Origin: CAZAYP01 sp964489425 [NCBI: uncultured Verrucomicrobiota bacterium]
GTDB taxonomy: Bacteria; Verrucomicrobiota; Kiritimatiellia; RZYC01
Reading direction: 5' to 3'
Length of the DNA: 6,924 bases
Assembly (NCBI GenBank): GCA_964489425.1
Contig: CAZAYP010000145.1
Location: 1 to 6,924 of the forward strand
The position numbers and the translations under genes are program-made. A model generated the notes under the pieces. That model was not told the origin of the DNA and did not search any database. It saw only the letters and a program-made list of their open reading frames with translations. Numbering within the stretch: the first letter of the stretch is position 1; the number at the start of each line of letters is the position of its first letter. Positions 5,601-6,924 of the stretch are shown here, one piece after another.

Positions 5601-6924
5601 GATGCGCTGGGTCTCGATCACCGCGCGCATGTACCGCGACCCGGCCGGGCAGTTGCTCGGCACCGAGGGCATCATGCGCGACATCACCGAAAAGAAGAAA
5701 GCCGAGCAGGAGATCCTGCTGTCGCGCGACGCGGCCGAGACCGCGAACCGCGCCAAGAGCGCCTTCCTGGCCAACATGTCCCACGAGATCCGCACCCCCA
5801 TGAACGCCATCCTGGGCTTCACCCAGCTGCTGCGCCACGACCCGGCCCTGGGATCGGAACAACGGGATAAAATGGAGATCATCCATCGCAGCGGCGAGCA
5901 TCTGCTCAAGCTGATCAACGACGTGCTGGAGATGTCCAAGATCGAGGCCGGCCGCGCCACGCTGCACGAGAGCGATTTTGATCTGCACGCCCTGCTGGAG
6001 GACATCGTGCTCATGTTCCGGCTGCGCGCGGATGCCAAGAACCTGCGCCTGGTTTCCAGCCAGGACGAGCACGCCCCGCGCTACGTGCGCACCGATGAAG
6101 GCAAGCTGCGCCAAATCCTGGTCAACCTCCTGGGCAACGCCATCAAGTTCACCGAGCGCGGGCAGGTCAGCCTGCGGGTCATGTACCGGACCCTGCCGGA
6201 GCAGGGGGACCACCTCGTGTTCGAAGTCGAGGACACCGGCGCGGGGATTGCCGCCGACGAGATGGATCACCTCTTTGTGCCGTTCCACCAGACCTCCAGC
6301 GGCCGGCAGGCTGGCATGGGCACGGGCCTGGGCCTGGCGATCACGCGCGAGTTTGTCCAGTTGATGGGCGGCGAGATCGTGGTCACCAGCACCGTGGGGC
6401 AGGGCACCCTGGTGCGGTTTTCCGTGCGGGTGGCCCTGGCCGCCGCCGCGGCGGCGCCCGCGCCGGCGGCGCGCCGGGTGCTGGGCCTGAAGCCCGGGTC
6501 TCGCGGGTTCACCCTCCTGATCGTGGAAGACAAGCCCGAAAACCGTGAGTTGTTGCGCCAGTTGCTGACAGCCGCCGGGTTCCGGGTCCTGACCGCGGAA
6601 AACGGGGCCGAGGGGGTGGCCCAGTTCGAGCGGCACCATCCTGACCTGATCTTCATGGACATGCGCATGCCGGTCATGGACGGGTACGAAGCCACGCGCA
6701 TCATCAAGGCCGCCACCCGCGCGCCGCCGCCGCCGATCATCGCCATCACGGCCAGCGCGTTTGACGAGGAGCACGCTGCCATCCGCGCCGCCGGGTGCGA
6801 CGAACTCCTGATCAAGCCCTTCCGCGAGCCGGCACTGTTCCGGGTCATTGCGGCCCGGTTGCCCGTGGAGTACCAGTACGAGGAGGAGTCCGCCCCGGCC
6901 GCCGCCAGCGCGCCCGCGGCGGGC
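2692..6924 (+). CDS. BvgS/EvgS-type hybrid sensor histidine kinase with three Venus-flytrap domains (3' end cut by window)
   Basis: One open frame of 1411 codons runs from ATG at 2692 to the window edge with no stop. An in-frame TAA at 2680-2682 makes this the first possible ATG; AAGG at 2681-2684 is a weak ribosome binding site. Domains in order: signal peptide 1-20; SBP_bac_3 flytraps at about 29-247, 258-475 and 503-720; transmembrane helix 736-756 followed by RRR; PAS 764-883 ending DITDRK; PAS 890-1003 ending DITEKK; HisKA with phospho-acceptor His1031 in SHEIRTPMN; HATPase_c with N box N1145/N1149, G1 DTGAGI 1181-1186, F box FVPF 1195-1198 and G2 GTGLGL 1210-1215; Ala/Pro linker 1248-1260; receiver 1274-1389 with D1280, phospho-acceptor D1323, T1353 and K1375. 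All catalytic residues are intact. The flytraps should bind a periplasmic solute and control autophosphorylation, then His1031 to Asp1323 transfer. BvgS and EvgS have two flytraps; this has three plus an extra PAS. After the receiver an acidic then Ala/Pro linker (1393-1411) suggests a further domain, such as Hpt, beyond the edge. Confidence 0.96.
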   Translation, partial: MRGLMIIGLVMTLGLGVGAAPADEASTNRLVIAISNDEVPFHYIDEAGRPAGLLVELWQLWSQKTGTPITFTNVSWAQTIELVRDGQADIHAGLFSNAVRSTFMDFVHPLQVSHTHFFFHKGIYGLRQLQDLAGFRIGVLKGTFSENYITSSLPNAAVATYGTYQELFSAATNGELKVFVAVTPITRYYSARMGILDKFRYLYARPLIQNAYYGAVREGHTSLVARINAGLDLITPEERAAIERRYLPAEERPGQAEALVIAGALDYMPFTMYNTEGQPAGMFVDFWRLWSEKTGRPVTFRLSSWEDTLTALRAGHAAIHSGLAKTPEREQWLAFTDPFYEMETTFFFPVAQGGVCSMDALRGQPVGAIAGSYQAEVVRQRFPDFALVELENNEDLVAAAVEGRIRAFVEEAPVISALLQRLGRSGEFVIQPRPLFSAPSYAAVRRDDTNLLALVNAGLSAISDEEILDLEKRWIPDPEARQKVPRQVKLTPQERAWLEAHPLIRIGVDPAWPPLEFIGPKHEYSGIASDYVRLLGQRLGIRMEPAPAAAWTQVLAEVRSGAIDVLPCVGRSPAREQFLDFTAPYLSLPVVLITRERFPFIGSLGDLQGYRVAVIRGYPTTERLRREYPELELLEVDSLEEALQAVSMEKADACLDNLATVTYLIEVLGVSNLKVAAPTPYTFDLAFAVRKDWPELTTILGKGLRALTPQEREKIYRKWVNVKFESRLDPRRIRRLALQIGGVAGVILLVVIVWSLHNRRRDERFRLLIQNSSDGVAILDRRGQVRYASAALAAMTGRSESELRGRELAAHIHPEDRERAAAQFTACVSLANRICRASFRYQRRDGAWIFLEIIWNNLLHNTRVRGVVANIRDITDRKRAEDRLRASEAEYRNLFDNLQDVFYRVDTDHQISLVSPSVEKLFGYPPTEIVGMDARTFGADPADAERFQQELAARGAVEQHEMRVRARNGQMRWVSITARMYRDPAGQLLGTEGIMRDITEKKKAEQEILLSRDAAETANRAKSAFLANMSHEIRTPMNAILGFTQLLRHDPALGSEQRDKMEIIHRSGEHLLKLINDVLEMSKIEAGRATLHESDFDLHALLEDIVLMFRLRADAKNLRLVSSQDEHAPRYVRTDEGKLRQILVNLLGNAIKFTERGQVSLRVMYRTLPEQGDHLVFEVEDTGAGIAADEMDHLFVPFHQTSSGRQAGMGTGLGLAITREFVQLMGGEIVVTSTVGQGTLVRFSVRVALAAAAAAPAPAARRVLGLKPGSRGFTLLIVEDKPENRELLRQLLTAAGFRVLTAENGAEGVAQFERHHPDLIFMDMRMPVMDGYEATRIIKAATRAPPPPIIAITASAFDEEHAAIRAAGCDELLIKPFREPALFRVIAARLPVEYQYEEESAPAAASAPAAG

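Noticed and set aside
6441-6456. Perfect 16-bp palindrome CGCCGCCGCGGCGGCG inside the kinase gene
   Set aside because: It encodes part of the Ala-rich linker between the ATPase and receiver domains. GCC/GCG alanine codons produce such palindromes readily, so a regulatory role is not needed.
2992-6774. A 1260-codon open frame on the minus strand opposite the kinase
   Set aside because: Its codon boundaries coincide with those of the kinase, so it can only be interrupted where the kinase uses TTA, CTA or TCA. The GC-rich codon choice avoids these, and the frame ends exactly at the kinase Ser101 TCA codon. Its Gly/Ala/Arg/His/Gln-rich translation has no recognisable domain, while the plus strand encodes a complete domain series.

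Overview
The window suggests a GC-rich, Gram-negative-type bacterium: exported proteins, a periplasmic sensor domain set, and strongly G/C-ending codons in the long genes. The repeat-laden intergenic region resembles what I recall from Verrucomicrobia, Kiritimatiellota and other PVC-type genomes. That placement is an impression from repeat style and is low confidence. No ribosomal, housekeeping or phage gene fixes the taxonomy.

Layout. Positions 52-411 (minus strand) hold a small hypothetical two-helix membrane protein. Positions 508-1776 (minus) hold an exported calcineurin-like metallophosphoesterase with all its metal-binding motifs, a strong Shine-Dalgarno, a well-formed sigma70-type promoter and a perfect 14-bp palindrome just downstream of the -10 box. 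Positions 1843-2691 contain no convincing gene. This stretch is packed with at least four structurally different repeat elements: a GATC-rich hairpin, a 135-bp imperfect palindrome with paired hairpin ends, an inverted pair of REP-like hairpins with compensatory base changes, and two inverted arrays of an 8-bp CACGGAG-type unit. From 2692 to the right edge (plus strand) runs one open frame of 1411 codons without a stop. It is a very large hybrid sensor histidine kinase of the BvgS/EvgS type: signal peptide, three tandem periplasmic Venus-flytrap (SBP_bac_3) domains, one transmembrane helix, two PAS domains, HisKA, HATPase_c and a receiver domain. It is cut by the window end.

How the genes relate. 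The phosphoesterase and the kinase are transcribed divergently from opposite sides of the repeat-filled gap and show no obvious functional link. The kinase probably senses small polar solutes such as amino acids in the periplasm and starts a phosphorelay. Its cognate regulator, and any Hpt domain, would lie beyond the right edge. A very long antisense open frame opposite the kinase is a codon-composition artefact.

The most interesting material is the stack of repeats, and the kinase's three flytraps with graded loss of the ligand-binding acidic residue (Ala181 / Glu410 / Asp656) at identical spacing from a conserved arginine. I did not find a clearly new biological system.
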